Below are positions 43,985 through 53,576 of a stretch of DNA of 64,000 bases, piece after piece. This DNA is from Niastella yeongjuensis. Lineage in GTDB: Bacteria > Bacteroidota > Bacteroidia > Chitinophagales > Chitinophagaceae. Position 1 is the stretch's first letter; each line of letters begins with the position of its first letter. The stretch spans positions 248,001 to 312,000 of the forward strand of contig NZ_FOCZ01000007.1 in assembly GCF_900110245.1 (NCBI RefSeq), in the 5' to 3' direction. Both the position numbers and the translations under genes were made by a program. Under the pieces are notes generated by a model that saw only the letters and a program-made list of their open reading frames with translations, did no database searches and had not been told where the DNA came from.

Positions 43985-44815
43985 ATGAGGTTTCGAAATA
44001 TACTCCCTGTAATTCTGGCGATGATCGCCTTATCCAGCTGTTCGGTGTACCGCAGCGGACAAACGCCGGATGATGTGTATTTTTCACCGGCCCCTACTGC
44101 TGATGATTCCTACGTGACTGTCAACAACACTAAAAGAGGCAGCCGGTACGATAATTCCAATCCTGAAGACAATTACCTGAGCATGCGGCAGTATGGAAGC
44201 CGCTGGAACCAGTTCGATGATTATAACGACTGGCAATACAACGGCGGTTATTACGGCGGATACAGCCCGTACACTCCGTATTCATCCTTTGGACCATCCT
44301 TCTATGGTGGTTATGGGGGCTATGGCGGCGGCTTCTACGGTGGTTATGGAATAGGAATGCCTTATGCCATGGGTTTTTACAATCCCTGGGCAATAAACAC
44401 CTACAACCCTTACTTTAACAGCTATTACTACTGGAACAGCTACTATAATCCCTATGCTGGCGGCATCATTGTGGGCGGCTCAAAAGGCAACCCCGTGGCC
44501 TATAAAGCAGTTCGTAATTTCAACATGAGCAGCTATACCAACAGGACTTATAGTACCCGCAATACCAGCAACAACAGACCCATTTATACAAACCCCAACG
44601 GACGGTATAATACCAGCAATAACAATGGTAATACATCGGGTGGACTGCGCAGGAGCAACGACAGCTATTACTCACCTGGCCAGCGTTCAACCCCCACTTA
44701 TACGCCATCTTCAGCACCGGTGAGAACCTATTCACCTTCTTCTGGAGGTTCTTATGGCGGAAGCAGTGGCGGCGGTGGTGGTAGTAGCCCAAGCAGACCA
44801 AGCCGCGGTCATTAA
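43985..44815 (+). CDS. Gly/Tyr/Ser-rich lipoprotein
   Basis: A 276-residue protein with lipoprotein signal MRFRNILPVILAMIALSSC. After DDVYFSPAPTADDSYVT the middle region (about 85-150) is unusually rich in Gly, Tyr and Pro in tandem-like units (GGYYGGYSPYTPY). The C-terminal 100 residues are Ser/Asn/Arg/Gly-rich and end in Gly/Ser runs. The composition suggests a disordered, surface-exposed protein. No enzyme motif. A repeat array starts on the first base after its stop. Function unknown. Confidence 0.7.
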   Translation: MRFRNILPVILAMIALSSCSVYRSGQTPDDVYFSPAPTADDSYVTVNNTKRGSRYDNSNPEDNYLSMRQYGSRWNQFDDYNDWQYNGGYYGGYSPYTPYSSFGPSFYGGYGGYGGGFYGGYGIGMPYAMGFYNPWAINTYNPYFNSYYYWNSYYNPYAGGIIVGGSKGNPVAYKAVRNFNMSSYTNRTYSTRNTSNNRPIYTNPNGRYNTSNNNGNTSGGLRRSNDSYYSPGQRSTPTYTPSSAPVRTYSPSSGGSYGGSSGGGGGSSPSRPSRGH

Positions 44816-45030
44816 GAAGGGCAGAAGGCAGAGGACAAAAGGCAGAGATAAAATGCCGAAGTTGCCCTTTCCCTGTCTACAATAACAGTATTAAAAAACA
44901 GTAATCCTTAAAAAATAGTTGATAGCAAAAGCTGTAGTGTATTTCTCTTACTACAGGTAATATTGCTTTTTCCAGGTGTAAGCGTGAAAACAGGTAGCTG
45001 GAGAATTTCTTTGCCCTCTGCCCTTCTCAC
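44816..45030. repeat. GGCAGAA / CTGCCCT inverted heptamers
   Basis: From the first base after the stop: GAAGGGC, AGAAGGC, AGAGGAC, AAAAGGC. The mirror CTCTGCCCTTCTC lies at 45015-45028. Between them 44855-45010 shows only AT-rich spacer. Confidence 0.65.
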
Positions 45031-45059
45031 GTTTGCCGTTTTTATTACAATAAAGAAAC

Positions 45060-46595
45060 ATGAAGTACACCCTTTCGATAGCTTTTCTTACACTGATTGG
45101 CGCCCGGGCCATGGCACAGTTACCCGAAGATGTAATACGAATGAGTTGGAACGTACCATCCGGTACAGCCCGCAGCCAGGCGATAGGCGGCGCTATAGGT
45201 GCACTGGGCGGAGACATAACCTCCACCTTCGTGAACCCTGCCGGTTTAGGCTTTTATAAAGTCAGCGAAATAGTACTTACGCCGGGTTTTACCCTGGCCC
45301 ACAGTGAAGGCGACTATCGGGGTACAAGTACCCGCAGCAGCAATGCCAACCGGTTCAATATGAGCACCACAGGCTTTGTTTCAGCCAACAATACACCTGA
45401 GAACAAATGGGTAAGCAAGGCTTTCAGCATTGCCGTTAACCGCGCCGCCAATTTCAATAACAGTATTTACTATAAGGGAAATAACGATTACAGCTCTGGT
45501 TCGGAAGTATATGCCGATGAGTTTTCCAAATCTGGCGTTAGCATCGACGATGCCTATGCATCCCCTTACCTGTCGCTGCCTACTAAAATGGCTATTTATA
45601 CCTACCTGATCGATACAGCTACTGTCGGCGGCGTTAAACAGGTGCTGGGCAGGCCCGAATACCTGAATTCAATCGATCAGCAGAACAGGATCACCACCAG
45701 AGGCGGTATTACCGAAATAGCACTCGGCTATGCAGGTAACCTGCAGGATAAATTCTACCTGGGCGGTAGCATTGGTATCCCCATTGTAAAGTACGAACGT
45801 CGTACAGAATACACGGAATCGGATCCCACCAACAATGAATCCAACAACTTTAAATACTACCGGTATGAAGAAATGCTTACCACTACCGGCGCTGGTATAA
45901 ATGCCAAACTGGGTGCCATTTTTAAACCCATCCAGCAGCTAAGGCTCGGACTGGCCGTGCACACCCCTACCATTTACGGGTTAAAAGATAATGTGACAAG
46001 TAAAATGGTAACACACCATGAGAACCTGTTTGCCAATATTCCGGTTGACTCCGTTACTTCCGATTACTACGGGGCTTCACCCCTTTACAAATACGACTTT
46101 TCATCACCCTGGAAGTTCATGCTAAGCGGTGCCTATGTAATTAATGGAGTAGAAGATGTTACCCAGCAACGTGGTTTTATTACAGCTGATGTTGAATATG
46201 TAACCTATGGCTCCTCACGCTTTAGTGCGGCGGAAGAAAGTGATGATGATTCCTATTACAGCCAGGTGAACTCAACGGTTAAACAGCTGTACAAAAGCAC
46301 CTTCAATTTCCGCTTTGGTATGGAGGTGAAATTCAATACCATTATGGGCCGTTTGGGTTTTGCTCATTATGGCAATCCATACGAAGACAATCCCGTTAAA
46401 GCCGGAAAATCGAATATCAGCGCAGGACTGGGTTATCGTGATAAAGGCATCTTCATCGATTTAACGTACGTACAAAGCATCACCACGGATGCTAATTTCC
46501 CTTACCGGTTACCACCCCCACAGCAAAACGTATACGCAGATGTAAAAAGCAACATCGGACAAATTTTGCTGACAATAGGTTTCAAGGTATTTTAA
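45060..46595 (+). CDS. OmpP1/FadL-like outer-membrane transport protein
   Basis: A 511-residue barrel. The signal peptide ends AMAQL. The conserved N-terminal hatch-like region reads RSQAIGGAIGALGGDITSTFVNPAGLGFYKVSE (family NPAGL motif near 60). The rest is alternating hydrophobic/polar strands to a C-terminal IGFKVF ending in Phe. FadL-type porins pass hydrophobic substrates. It stands between the Gly/Tyr lipoprotein and a second lipoprotein on the same strand and has its own terminator hairpin. Confidence 0.83.
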   Translation: MKYTLSIAFLTLIGARAMAQLPEDVIRMSWNVPSGTARSQAIGGAIGALGGDITSTFVNPAGLGFYKVSEIVLTPGFTLAHSEGDYRGTSTRSSNANRFNMSTTGFVSANNTPENKWVSKAFSIAVNRAANFNNSIYYKGNNDYSSGSEVYADEFSKSGVSIDDAYASPYLSLPTKMAIYTYLIDTATVGGVKQVLGRPEYLNSIDQQNRITTRGGITEIALGYAGNLQDKFYLGGSIGIPIVKYERRTEYTESDPTNNESNNFKYYRYEEMLTTTGAGINAKLGAIFKPIQQLRLGLAVHTPTIYGLKDNVTSKMVTHHENLFANIPVDSVTSDYYGASPLYKYDFSSPWKFMLSGAYVINGVEDVTQQRGFITADVEYVTYGSSRFSAAEESDDDSYYSQVNSTVKQLYKSTFNFRFGMEVKFNTIMGRLGFAHYGNPYEDNPVKAGKSNISAGLGYRDKGIFIDLTYVQSITTDANFPYRLPPPQQNVYADVKSNIGQILLTIGFKVF

Positions 46596-46648
46596 ACCTG
46601 CGCCCGGTTACAGACAAATCTTCATTGGCCGAACATCGATAAAAAATT

Positions 46649-46691
46649 AGGTTCATCCCTGCTAAATGTGTTACATTAGCAGGGATAACCT
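46649..46691 (+). terminator. Hairpin after the OmpP1/FadL gene
   Basis: AGGTTCATCCCTGCTAAATG and its partner ACATTAGCAGGGATAACCT form a stem of about 19 pairs with two single-base bulges, followed by TTAT. The spacer to 46913 holds a short CAGCTG inverted pair and no convincing gene. Confidence 0.65.
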
Positions 46692-46913
46692 TATCGTATA
46701 ACCTAAATTTCATTGCCAATGAAACCGATCCTTCTTCTTTTGGCAGCTGATCTCACTCACTCAGCTGTGGCCACCCGGCTTCCTTTCTGATTGTACAGAT
46801 TTCAACACTCCAGAATTTTAGGCGTCATTCAGTAAATACTGACCAGGGAAAATAGTGTATACACTTGAACGCATCACGTGCAGACAATCTATTAACTAAA
46901 TAAACCGAATTCC

Positions 46914-48449
46914 ATGACTCACAAACCTTATTTTACCACGCTTTTTATTTGTCTGTGCCTCGGCGCAATAGTGGTATCCTGCAAAAAGAATCAACATGAT
47001 GTTGCTGCTGTCAATGACAACCCGCAGCAGTTTGAAAACAAAATAGCGTTTGCCAAATCACTGGCCAAAGCGCTCACCAAAAAAACGGTGCGGGAGCTTA
47101 TAAAAGGGGAAGCCGTAAAACAAATAGATAAAGATTACGATGTACTTTATCAGATGGTGAAAGACAATCAGGTTGAACCCAATAAAACGCTCGCCGATTA
47201 TTTATCAGGCGAAGCCGGTTCAACAACCTTCACTTCTATGGTTGATGATAAATTACCGTTGATAACCATCTTTGTTCCCCGGCTTAAAAACTTTTCAGCT
47301 GATGACTGGGATACAGACAATCAAATACCTATTGTAGGGGTAAGGAATGAAGAAGACATCAAGGCCGGAAAAAAGATGCTGGCCTTTGATGCCCAGGGAA
47401 ACCAGTATGAAATGGCTTATAATTCAAAACCCGACCGGCCTATTGTTATAGTAAAAACCAATGAGCGCGTAGAGGTTCTTGATGGCCCTACTGCTACTAC
47501 CAGAAGTGCAATTGCCAGTACTATCTTATATGAAAAGAAAGGCAAAGCTTTCTATTTCCGTTATCCCGATTTCGATGGCCGTAACGTGCCGCCATATCAA
47601 CCTGCGAGCAAACAGGAAGCTACGGAAAACAGCCAGCCCAATGCCAGGGAAGCGGCCGTAGAATCGTATTGTTTCCGTACAACAGATTATGCCCGCTATG
47701 ATTTCAGGGCCCAGTATGCATTTGAACATAACATTACCTGTGCGCGCGACTACATTTACTATGGTATCGATCCTGCCAATGGTGTTAACCAGGGGCCATT
47801 TAACAGCAACTATGCTGAATTTATTACTTCGGTAAGAATAAATGATATGGCCACGCGTGATCGTTTGGTAGACGATATGACAGACGGTAATATGGAATTT
47901 GATTTAACCTTTTTCTTTATTCAGGATAAAACCGGCGTTAATTCTTTAAAGAAAGGCTTTAGCCTTGTCACAGATGAATTATTTATTACCGATGCCCAGA
48001 ACCCTGCACCCAATCCGAAGGCGTATACCTTGTCGGCTCCGGTTGAAATTATACCCTTTGACATGCAGAAGTACGGGGACACATGGAAAATAGCCGTTTA
48101 TGAATATGATCCAGGTACCACATCAAGTTATACGTCTACCATGACCAGCACCTATGGCGGAAACTTTACCGTGTCGGGTACCATACAAAAAGTAGGATTG
48201 AGTTTTGGCGGCAGCGCTACTGAAACACACACCCAAACCGTCACTACAACGGTTACGGGCACATCAGATGATCTGCTGGATGCGCTTCACACTTATTGTG
48301 ACCCCATCCTGATCGAGAAAGGTGCGTCTTCTGCATTCCCCTGCGGATGGAGTACCGGAGGCAGACCTCCCCGTGGTGGCTGGGGCAGAAACTATGAAGT
48401 TTCAACCGGTAAAGTGTCATTTAGTATTGAAACCCGGGCACGGTTTTAA
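46914..48449 (+). CDS. Hypothetical lipoprotein, possible beta-pore type C-terminus
   Basis: A 511-residue protein with lipoprotein signal ending AIVVSCKK. Residues about 30-130 are helical and charged; the middle has a Cys pair (SYCFRTTDY, NITCARDY). The stretch about 395-460 alternates Thr/Ser with hydrophobics (SSYTSTMTSTYGGNFTVSG, ETHTQTVTTTVTG), as in the amphipathic hairpins of aerolysin-like and related pore formers, but no family motif is certain. The C-terminus is short beta strands. I cannot assign a function. Confidence 0.65.
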   Translation: MTHKPYFTTLFICLCLGAIVVSCKKNQHDVAAVNDNPQQFENKIAFAKSLAKALTKKTVRELIKGEAVKQIDKDYDVLYQMVKDNQVEPNKTLADYLSGEAGSTTFTSMVDDKLPLITIFVPRLKNFSADDWDTDNQIPIVGVRNEEDIKAGKKMLAFDAQGNQYEMAYNSKPDRPIVIVKTNERVEVLDGPTATTRSAIASTILYEKKGKAFYFRYPDFDGRNVPPYQPASKQEATENSQPNAREAAVESYCFRTTDYARYDFRAQYAFEHNITCARDYIYYGIDPANGVNQGPFNSNYAEFITSVRINDMATRDRLVDDMTDGNMEFDLTFFFIQDKTGVNSLKKGFSLVTDELFITDAQNPAPNPKAYTLSAPVEIIPFDMQKYGDTWKIAVYEYDPGTTSSYTSTMTSTYGGNFTVSGTIQKVGLSFGGSATETHTQTVTTTVTGTSDDLLDALHTYCDPILIEKGASSAFPCGWSTGGRPPRGGWGRNYEVSTGKVSFSIETRARF

Positions 48450-48475
48450 ATGAAGTAGGAAGTATGAAGTAGGAA
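48450..48475. repeat. ATGAAGT/AGGAAGT heptamers after the lipoprotein stop
   Basis: ATGAAGT, AGGAAGT, ATGAAGT are perfectly in register from the first base after the stop codon. Confidence 0.6.
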
Positions 48476-48501
48476 ATCCGAAATACAAGCATCTAAATAG
48501 A

Positions 48502-48530
48502 AATGCCCGCCGGTTAAAACGGCGGGCATT
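48502..48530 (+). terminator. Strong GC hairpin after the lipoprotein gene
   Basis: AATGCCCGCCG at 48502-48512 pairs perfectly with CGGCGGGCATT at 48520-48530 across a 7-base loop; T residues follow. It is 53 bp after the stop codon. Confidence 0.75.
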
Positions 48531-48541
48531 CTTATGCGCTT

Positions 48542-48630
48542 TTGCCTTTCAACTTTAACCTTTGCCTTTCTCCCATTGCCCATTGCCTATTGTCCATTGC
48601 CTTTCACCTCTGCCCTCTGCCTTCTGCCCC
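48542..48630. repeat. TTGCCCA / CTGCCTT heptamers entering the end of miaA
   Basis: Units TTGCCTT, ATTGCCC, ATTGCCT, CTGCCCT, CTGCCTT run from the terminator into the 3' end of miaA and encode its last eight residues and stop. Confidence 0.7.
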
Positions 48631-49521
48631 ATCAATGGTATCGATTATTTCGCTTACTGCATTGGGAGAGAACCACTGTATGGCTGCATCTTTTTTAAAC
48701 CAGGTCATCTGCCGTTTGGCGTAATGGCGGGTATTGGTTTTTATTTGTTCAATGGCTTGTTGTAGCGTAATATTTCCATCGAGGTATTCATACAGTTCGG
48801 TGTACCCTACCGTTTGCAGGGCGTTCAAATGTTTATAGGGCAATAGTTGCTGCGCTTCCTGCAGCAATCCCTGCTCCATCATTTTATCTACCCGGGTATT
48901 GATGCGTGTATGCAGCTCCGGCCTGGGCAGTTCAAGGCCCAGTTTGATTATATTAAAAGGACGATTAATTTTCTTTTGTTGTTGAAAGCTGCGTATTGAC
49001 TGACCGGTTGCCTGTTTTACTTCCAGTGCCCGCATCAATCGTTGCGGGTTTAGAATTTCTCCCGAGGCATAATACAAGGGGTCCTGCTCCTTTACCTGTT
49101 GTTGCAGCCAGGCCAGTCCGTATTGCTGGTATTGTTCCTGTATGGCGGTGCGTATTTCAGGCGATAAAGGCGGCATATCATCGAGCCCTTCGCAGAACGC
49201 TTTTATATACAAACCAGTGCCCCCGGTAACAACCGCAACGTTTTGCTGTTGAAACAGGGTATCGATCGTTTGTAAAGCGTATTGCTCAAATACAGCTGCA
49301 TTCACGGTGTCGTGAATAGAATGGGTGCCGATAAAATAATGGTGAACCTGTTGTAGTTCTTCGGAGCTGGGTTTGGCAACGCCAATAGCCATTTCTTTAA
49401 AACATTGCCGGGAGTCGGCTGAAATGATCTCGGTATTAAAATGACGGGCTACTTCAATAGCGGCAGCCGTTTTGCCCACTGCGGTGGGCCCGGCTATAAT
49501 AACGCAAGTTTTATTATTCAT
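48604..49521 (-). CDS. miaA: tRNA dimethylallyltransferase
   Basis: Transfers an isoprenyl group to A37 of tRNAs that read codons starting with U. The 305-residue enzyme has the P-loop IAGPTAVGKTAAA (about 7-19), DSRQCFKEMAIGVAKPS, the catalytic-loop GGTGLYIKAFCEGLDD near 100 and RRIL-type motifs to the end (HYAKRQMTWFKK). Met at 49521 is the correct start; ten upstream residues are spurious. The final GAEGRGQR is encoded by CTGCCTT repeat units, so the C-terminal tail was changed by the array. Confidence 0.93.
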   Translation of the reverse strand: MNNKTCVIIAGPTAVGKTAAAIEVARHFNTEIISADSRQCFKEMAIGVAKPSSEELQQVHHYFIGTHSIHDTVNAAVFEQYALQTIDTLFQQQNVAVVTGGTGLYIKAFCEGLDDMPPLSPEIRTAIQEQYQQYGLAWLQQQVKEQDPLYYASGEILNPQRLMRALEVKQATGQSIRSFQQQKKINRPFNIIKLGLELPRPELHTRINTRVDKMMEQGLLQEAQQLLPYKHLNALQTVGYTELYEYLDGNITLQQAIEQIKTNTRHYAKRQMTWFKKDAAIQWFSPNAVSEIIDTIDGAEGRGQR

Positions 49522-49606
49522 GTTATTTGTCTGAGCTTGTAGAGAACCCAAAACAAAACGTTCAAATACAAATATGAAAATGAAATACAGCTTTTGTGAG
49601 TGCTTC

Positions 49607-49655
49607 CTTCTCTGCCTTCTGCCTTCTGCCTTCTGCCCTCTGCCCTCTGCCTTTC
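49607..49655. repeat. Six or more CTGCCTT/CTGCCCT heptamers
   Basis: A clean run of CTGCCTT and CTGCCCT units (7-bp period) lies between miaA and the stop of the IS1096-passenger-like gene, ending four bases before it. Confidence 0.75.
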
Positions 49656-49658
49656 TCT

Positions 49659-50231
49659 TTATGCTTCGTCGTCCTGGCCTTCTTCAGCTTCTTCGCCCTC
49701 ACTAAGGTCTTCGTCATCGTCGCCGTCACCACCTTCGGTGCCAAAGCCTTCCGTACCGGCTTTTAGATCGTATTTTTCTTCCATTTCGGTGAGCTTGTCA
49801 CCGGCAATACCTTTAGTGCCATATTGCGATGGAGCGATCCCTTCTGATTTAACCATAGCGGGATAATCGATCTTACTGCTTTCTTCTTTAGATACGCTTA
49901 TCAACTCAACCAGGAATGACCAGTTCTTTACAAAATCGTACACATAAATAAATTTCTGGTTGGGATCTTTGATCTCCGTACCAATAGCGGTGTTTTCCAT
50001 TAACAATGGTGCCACTTTATAAGGCTTATCGTATTGGGCCAGACTGATCTCGCGTCCGCGTTGCCAGTTATCATTACTACGGTAAAATGTAGCCTGATGT
50101 TTGTTATCAAACTCGTAGGCTTTCAGTATTACCTGATGAAGCTGCAAAAAAGTTTGTGTGTGCTTGATGGCAACATCGCGGTAGATACTGTCATCTTCTT
50201 CAAAATATATTCTGAATTTTAAAACAGCCAT
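49659..50231 (-). CDS. IS1096 passenger (TnpR/pRiA4b ORF-3)-like protein
   Basis: A 190-residue cytosolic protein. The N-terminal two thirds fit the pRiA4b ORF-3-like fold: VLKFRIYFEEDDSIYRDVAI, FLQLHQVILKAYEFD, and FIYVYDFVKNWSFLVELI. The last 25 residues are almost wholly acidic (GDGDDDEDLSEGEEAEE). Despite the family name no transposase or terminal inverted repeats are seen nearby, so this is a chromosomal member. Function unknown. Confidence 0.78.
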   Translation of the reverse strand: MAVLKFRIYFEEDDSIYRDVAIKHTQTFLQLHQVILKAYEFDNKHQATFYRSNDNWQRGREISLAQYDKPYKVAPLLMENTAIGTEIKDPNQKFIYVYDFVKNWSFLVELISVSKEESSKIDYPAMVKSEGIAPSQYGTKGIAGDKLTEMEEKYDLKAGTEGFGTEGGDGDDDEDLSEGEEAEEGQDDEA

Positions 50232-50386
50232 ACTTGAAATTTCAGGTTACGTGTTTCTGATTTTTATTTGGAACTTATTGCTGATTAACTGAGCCTGTTT
50301 GATATCTAATTCTCTATAATCGTGCCAGCTGTGCCTTTGCCTCGGGTCAAAAATAAGACAATTCCCCAACTATCAAAGTATGCAAT

Positions 50387-51937
50387 TTAAGGCTCCTTCC
50401 TGACAATTTGCAACCCCATTTCTGTTGCTTTTTTCATCATAAAATCGTATGCAGCGTCGTAGGAGTTATCAATTTCACCATCCAGAATAGCTTCACGGAT
50501 GCAGTTTTTTAGGTCACCCACTATTTTACAGGGTGAAAGGCCAAATATATCCATAATTATTTCACCGGTGATGGGTGGTTGCCAGTTACGTATGCGATCT
50601 TTTTCCTCTACCTCTTTCAACCGCTGGCGTACCAGCTCAAAATTCTCCAGGTAGCGGATCACTTTTTGTTTGTTCTTTGAGGTAATGTCGGCCTCACACA
50701 ACAACATCAGCGCATCGATATCATCACCTGCATCGAACAACAATCTGCGTATGGCAGAATCGGTGATATTTTCTTTGGTTAAACTTATTGGCCGCAAATG
50801 CAGTTCAACCAGCTTGCGTACAAAACGCATTTTTTCATTCTGCGGCAGCTTTAATTTGGTAAACAGGCGGGGCACCATTCTGCCGCCCACCACTTCATGC
50901 CCATGGAATGTCCACCCATGGCCTTTTTCAAATTTCTTGGTGGCAGGTTTGGCAATGTCGTGCAGTAAAGCAGCCCAACGCAACCACAGGTCATTGGTGT
51001 GCTTTGATATATTATCCACTACCTGTAAGGTATGGTAAAAATTGTCTTTATGCCCCAGGCCATCGATGTACTCGGCACCGGCCAGATCAACCAGCTGCGG
51101 AAAGATGATATGCAGTAAACCGCATTGGTACAACAGATCGAGCCCTACAGAAGGTTTGGCGCTTAACAGGATCTTGTTCAGTTCCTCTGTAATGCGTTCC
51201 TGCGAAATGATCCGTATGCGATCGGCCTGGTCTTTGATGCTTTGAAAGGTCTCAGGGGCAATGGTAAAATTCAATTGAGCGGCGAACCGAACAGCCCGCA
51301 TCATACGCAAAGGGTCATCACTGAATGTTTGTCCGGGATCGAGCGGTGTTTGAATGATCTTGCGCTCCAGGTCAAGCACGCCATTGAATGGATCGATGAG
51401 TTTGCCATAATCAGCCGTGTTCAGGGAAATGGCCATGGCATTGATGGTAAAATCCCTTCTGTCCTGATCATCTTTCAACGTACCGGGCACCACTTCGGGG
51501 TTACGGCTGTGATAGCGGTAACTCTCTTTTCGGGCACCTACAAATTCTATTTCAAGTGCAGAGGCCTCCCCCCGTCCCTCCCGATCCATCGGGAGGGTGT
51601 TTTGATCTTCGCTATTATTTTCTTCCTCTTCATTAATCAAATGCTCATGGTCTACTTTTCCTTCATGCATTTCATAAAAATGCTTCAGCTTTATCTGGGC
51701 CGTGCCAAAATTCTTGAAGAAAGAAACCGATGGTTTGGGCTGGAACCGTTCTGCTACCTTATGCGCCAGCTGAATGCCATCACCCACACAAACAATATCG
51801 GCATCCTTGGTGGGGCGGCCCAACAATTTGTCGCGTACAAAACCACCAATTACATAGGTAGGCATGCCCAGCTCTTCGGCAGCATGGGCGATCTTTTTAA
51901 AAACAAACAGTTCCTTATCGTTGCACTTTATATCCAT
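50387..51937 (-). CDS. CCA tRNA nucleotidyltransferase / HD domain protein with an inserted segment
   Basis: A 516-residue enzyme that adds or repairs the CCA end of tRNA. The nucleotidyltransferase head has [19 protein letters not shown] (about 30-50), ending in the DxD metal site. After about residue 85 comes an extra acidic stretch (about 90-130, including [13 protein letters not shown]), then [20 protein letters not shown] and [13 protein letters not shown], which are normal family motifs. An HD domain follows, with [11 protein letters not shown] near 335. The insert is encoded around a perfect palindrome at 51576-51597. The reading frame is intact. Confidence 0.9.
   Translation of the reverse strand: MDIKCNDKELFVFKKIAHAAEELGMPTYVIGGFVRDKLLGRPTKDADIVCVGDGIQLAHKVAERFQPKPSVSFFKNFGTAQIKLKHFYEMHEGKVDHEHLINEEEENNSEDQNTLPMDREGRGEASALEIEFVGARKESYRYHSRNPEVVPGTLKDDQDRRDFTINAMAISLNTADYGKLIDPFNGVLDLERKIIQTPLDPGQTFSDDPLRMMRAVRFAAQLNFTIAPETFQSIKDQADRIRIISQERITEELNKILLSAKPSVGLDLLYQCGLLHIIFPQLVDLAGAEYIDGLGHKDNFYHTLQVVDNISKHTNDLWLRWAALLHDIAKPATKKFEKGHGWTFHGHEVVGGRMVPRLFTKLKLPQNEKMRFVRKLVELHLRPISLTKENITDSAIRRLLFDAGDDIDALMLLCEADITSKNKQKVIRYLENFELVRQRLKEVEEKDRIRNWQPPITGEIIMDIFGLSPCKIVGDLKNCIREAILDGEIDNSYDAAYDFMMKKATEMGLQIVRKEP
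51576..51597. repeat. Perfect palindrome inside the CCA-enzyme gene
   Basis: CCCTCCCGAT at 51576-51585 and ATCGGGAGGG at 51588-51597 flank a 2-base centre. The TCCCGAT core is the same as that of the element before pdhA at 12940-12956. It falls in the extra segment of the protein. Confidence 0.65.
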
Positions 51938-51956
51938 CAAACAGCAAATGTATAAA

Positions 51957-52949
51957 TTATAAACTATTCAATAGTTGCTCATTGGTTATCCCGTAGGCAC
52001 ATTTGAAATGCCCCAGCGGGCAGGTGGGCCGGCCATGCAGCCCACACGGGCGGCACGACAATGGTTCCTGTACCTCTACAATAAAACGTTTATCTGATAA
52101 TGGTCCAAACCCAAACGAAGGCAGGGTGGAACAATATACGGCCGTAACCGGCGCATTGACCGATGACGCAAAATGCATGGGCGCCGAATCGTTTACATAA
52201 TTCATGTCTGCTTCTTTCATCAGCGCGGCAGACTGTAAAAAACTCAACTGGCCACACAGGTTTACCACATTGGCTGCAATGCCTGCTGCGGTACGGATTT
52301 CTTCACCCAGCGCTGTATCACCGGGTGCCCCTAATAAATAGATGGTATAATTCGCCGGTACTTCCTTTGCAAACCCAATCCATTTATCTTTTGGGAATTG
52401 TTTGGTGAACCATACCGATGCGGGTGAAATGGTGATATAAGGCCGCTTAATGTATGGCTGCACTTTGGCTGTATCCTGTGAAGAGGGATACAGATGCGGG
52501 TTTACCACTTCCCCATTGGTAAATTCCCTGATCAATTCATTATTGCGGTCAACTTCGTGAATGGGATGGTTCACGTCGCTGATAACATGTTTTATTTTTT
52601 TATCGAACAGCCAGCTTAACGGGTTTTTATCGAACCCGATCTTTTCTTTGGCGCCCGAAAAAGCAGTCAGTATACCGGTAGCGGCAAAGCGCTGAACATT
52701 TATTACTTTATCATAGCGGCGTTTACGGATCAGCTGTAACAGCTTCCATAAATTTTTCAGCTTGCCGCTTTTTTTATCCCAGATCAGCACTTCGTGCAGG
52801 TAGGGATGGTTTTGCAGCAGGCCTTCATTGCCTTTTCTTACCAGGAAATCAATTTGGGCTTCGGGGAAAAAACGGTGTAGTTTTTCCACTATGCCGGTTG
52901 CCAGTACCACGTCACCAATAAAGGCGGTTTGTATTACGAGAAATTTCAT
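51957..52949 (-). CDS. Glycosyltransferase family 9 (heptosyltransferase-like)
   Basis: A 330-residue GT-B enzyme of family 9. It starts [23 protein letters not shown], the usual opening, and has [30 protein letters not shown] (donor-binding region near 165) and [23 protein letters not shown] (ADP-sugar site near 255). The family adds heptoses or other sugars to lipopolysaccharide core on the inner face of the membrane. The C-terminal Cys-rich [15 protein letters not shown] occurs in a subset. It sits between the CCA enzyme and the Sua5-family gene on the same strand. Confidence 0.9.
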   Translation of the reverse strand: MKFLVIQTAFIGDVVLATGIVEKLHRFFPEAQIDFLVRKGNEGLLQNHPYLHEVLIWDKKSGKLKNLWKLLQLIRKRRYDKVINVQRFAATGILTAFSGAKEKIGFDKNPLSWLFDKKIKHVISDVNHPIHEVDRNNELIREFTNGEVVNPHLYPSSQDTAKVQPYIKRPYITISPASVWFTKQFPKDKWIGFAKEVPANYTIYLLGAPGDTALGEEIRTAAGIAANVVNLCGQLSFLQSAALMKEADMNYVNDSAPMHFASSVNAPVTAVYCSTLPSFGFGPLSDKRFIVEVQEPLSCRPCGLHGRPTCPLGHFKCAYGITNEQLLNSL

Positions 52950-52974
52950 TCAATTAGTTTGTTGATCGTGGCTG

Positions 52975-53544
52975 TCACTCTCTGATAACAGTTACACTAC
53001 CGTCTTTATTCCATTTTATAATAGAAGAGGCCGCATGCTGGGTAGTTTCCTTTTGGCGGTGTTGCACAATGTAATCCACGCCCTGCCAGATGGCCGGTGA
53101 AATATCGCTGAAAATCGCTGGCGAGGGATCGCCTGAGATATTGGCGGAAGTGGATACAATGGGTTTTCGCAGCCGTTTGATCAGGTGTTTGCAAAAAGTA
53201 TCTTTTACAATGCGGATAGCCACGGTTCCGTCGGCATTGATCACATTATCGGCCAGCCCGATGGCACCCTCATAAATGACGGTAGTGGGTTTTTTAACCT
53301 TGGCCAGGTAATCGAAAACCTGCAGGTCAATATGCGCCACATACTGCATCAGCTCCTTTTCATCGGCCAGCAAAATGATCATACTTTTGGCCTCGGGGCG
53401 CTGTTTCAGGTTAAAAATGCGGTTAACAGCCGTTGCATTGGTGGCATCGCACCCAATGCCCCAGATGGTATCGGTGGGGTAAAGGATCAATCCCCCACCC
53501 TGCAATACTTTTAGGCAATGATCAACGTCGTGTGAAAAATCCAT
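52975..53544 (-). CDS. L-threonylcarbamoyladenylate synthase family (Sua5/YciO/YrdC)
   Basis: A 189-residue protein with the YrdC fold: GGLILYPTDTIWGIGCDATN (about 15-34), NLKQRPEAKSMIILLADEK and KPTTVIYEGAIGLADNVINADGTVAIRIVKD, then PIVSTSANISGDPSP near 135. These are the substrate residues for threonine, bicarbonate and ATP used to make threonylcarbamoyl-AMP for t6A37 of tRNA. It lacks the C-terminal domain of Sua5 and is closer to TsaC/YciO. It follows the GT9 gene, 25 bp away, and faces the frameshifted gene. Confidence 0.88.
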   Translation of the reverse strand: MDFSHDVDHCLKVLQGGGLILYPTDTIWGIGCDATNATAVNRIFNLKQRPEAKSMIILLADEKELMQYVAHIDLQVFDYLAKVKKPTTVIYEGAIGLADNVINADGTVAIRIVKDTFCKHLIKRLRKPIVSTSANISGDPSPAIFSDISPAIWQGVDYIVQHRQKETTQHAASSIIKWNKDGSVTVIRE

Positions 53545-53576
53545 GCTGCAAATGTAACGTCAAAATGGCAAATAGT

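Noticed and set aside
46720-46788. A 22-codon frame starting MKPILLLLAADL
   Set aside because: Too short and with no supporting signal; it lies in a spacer behind a terminator and is likely chance.
48542-48765. Two short plus-strand frames rich in Leu, Pro, Ser, Cys
   Set aside because: They are translations of CTGCCTT/TTGCCCA repeat units and overlap miaA antisense.
49659-50231. Insertion sequence carrying the IS1096-type passenger
   Set aside because: No transposase, terminal inverted repeats or target duplication are visible; only the protein fold matches.
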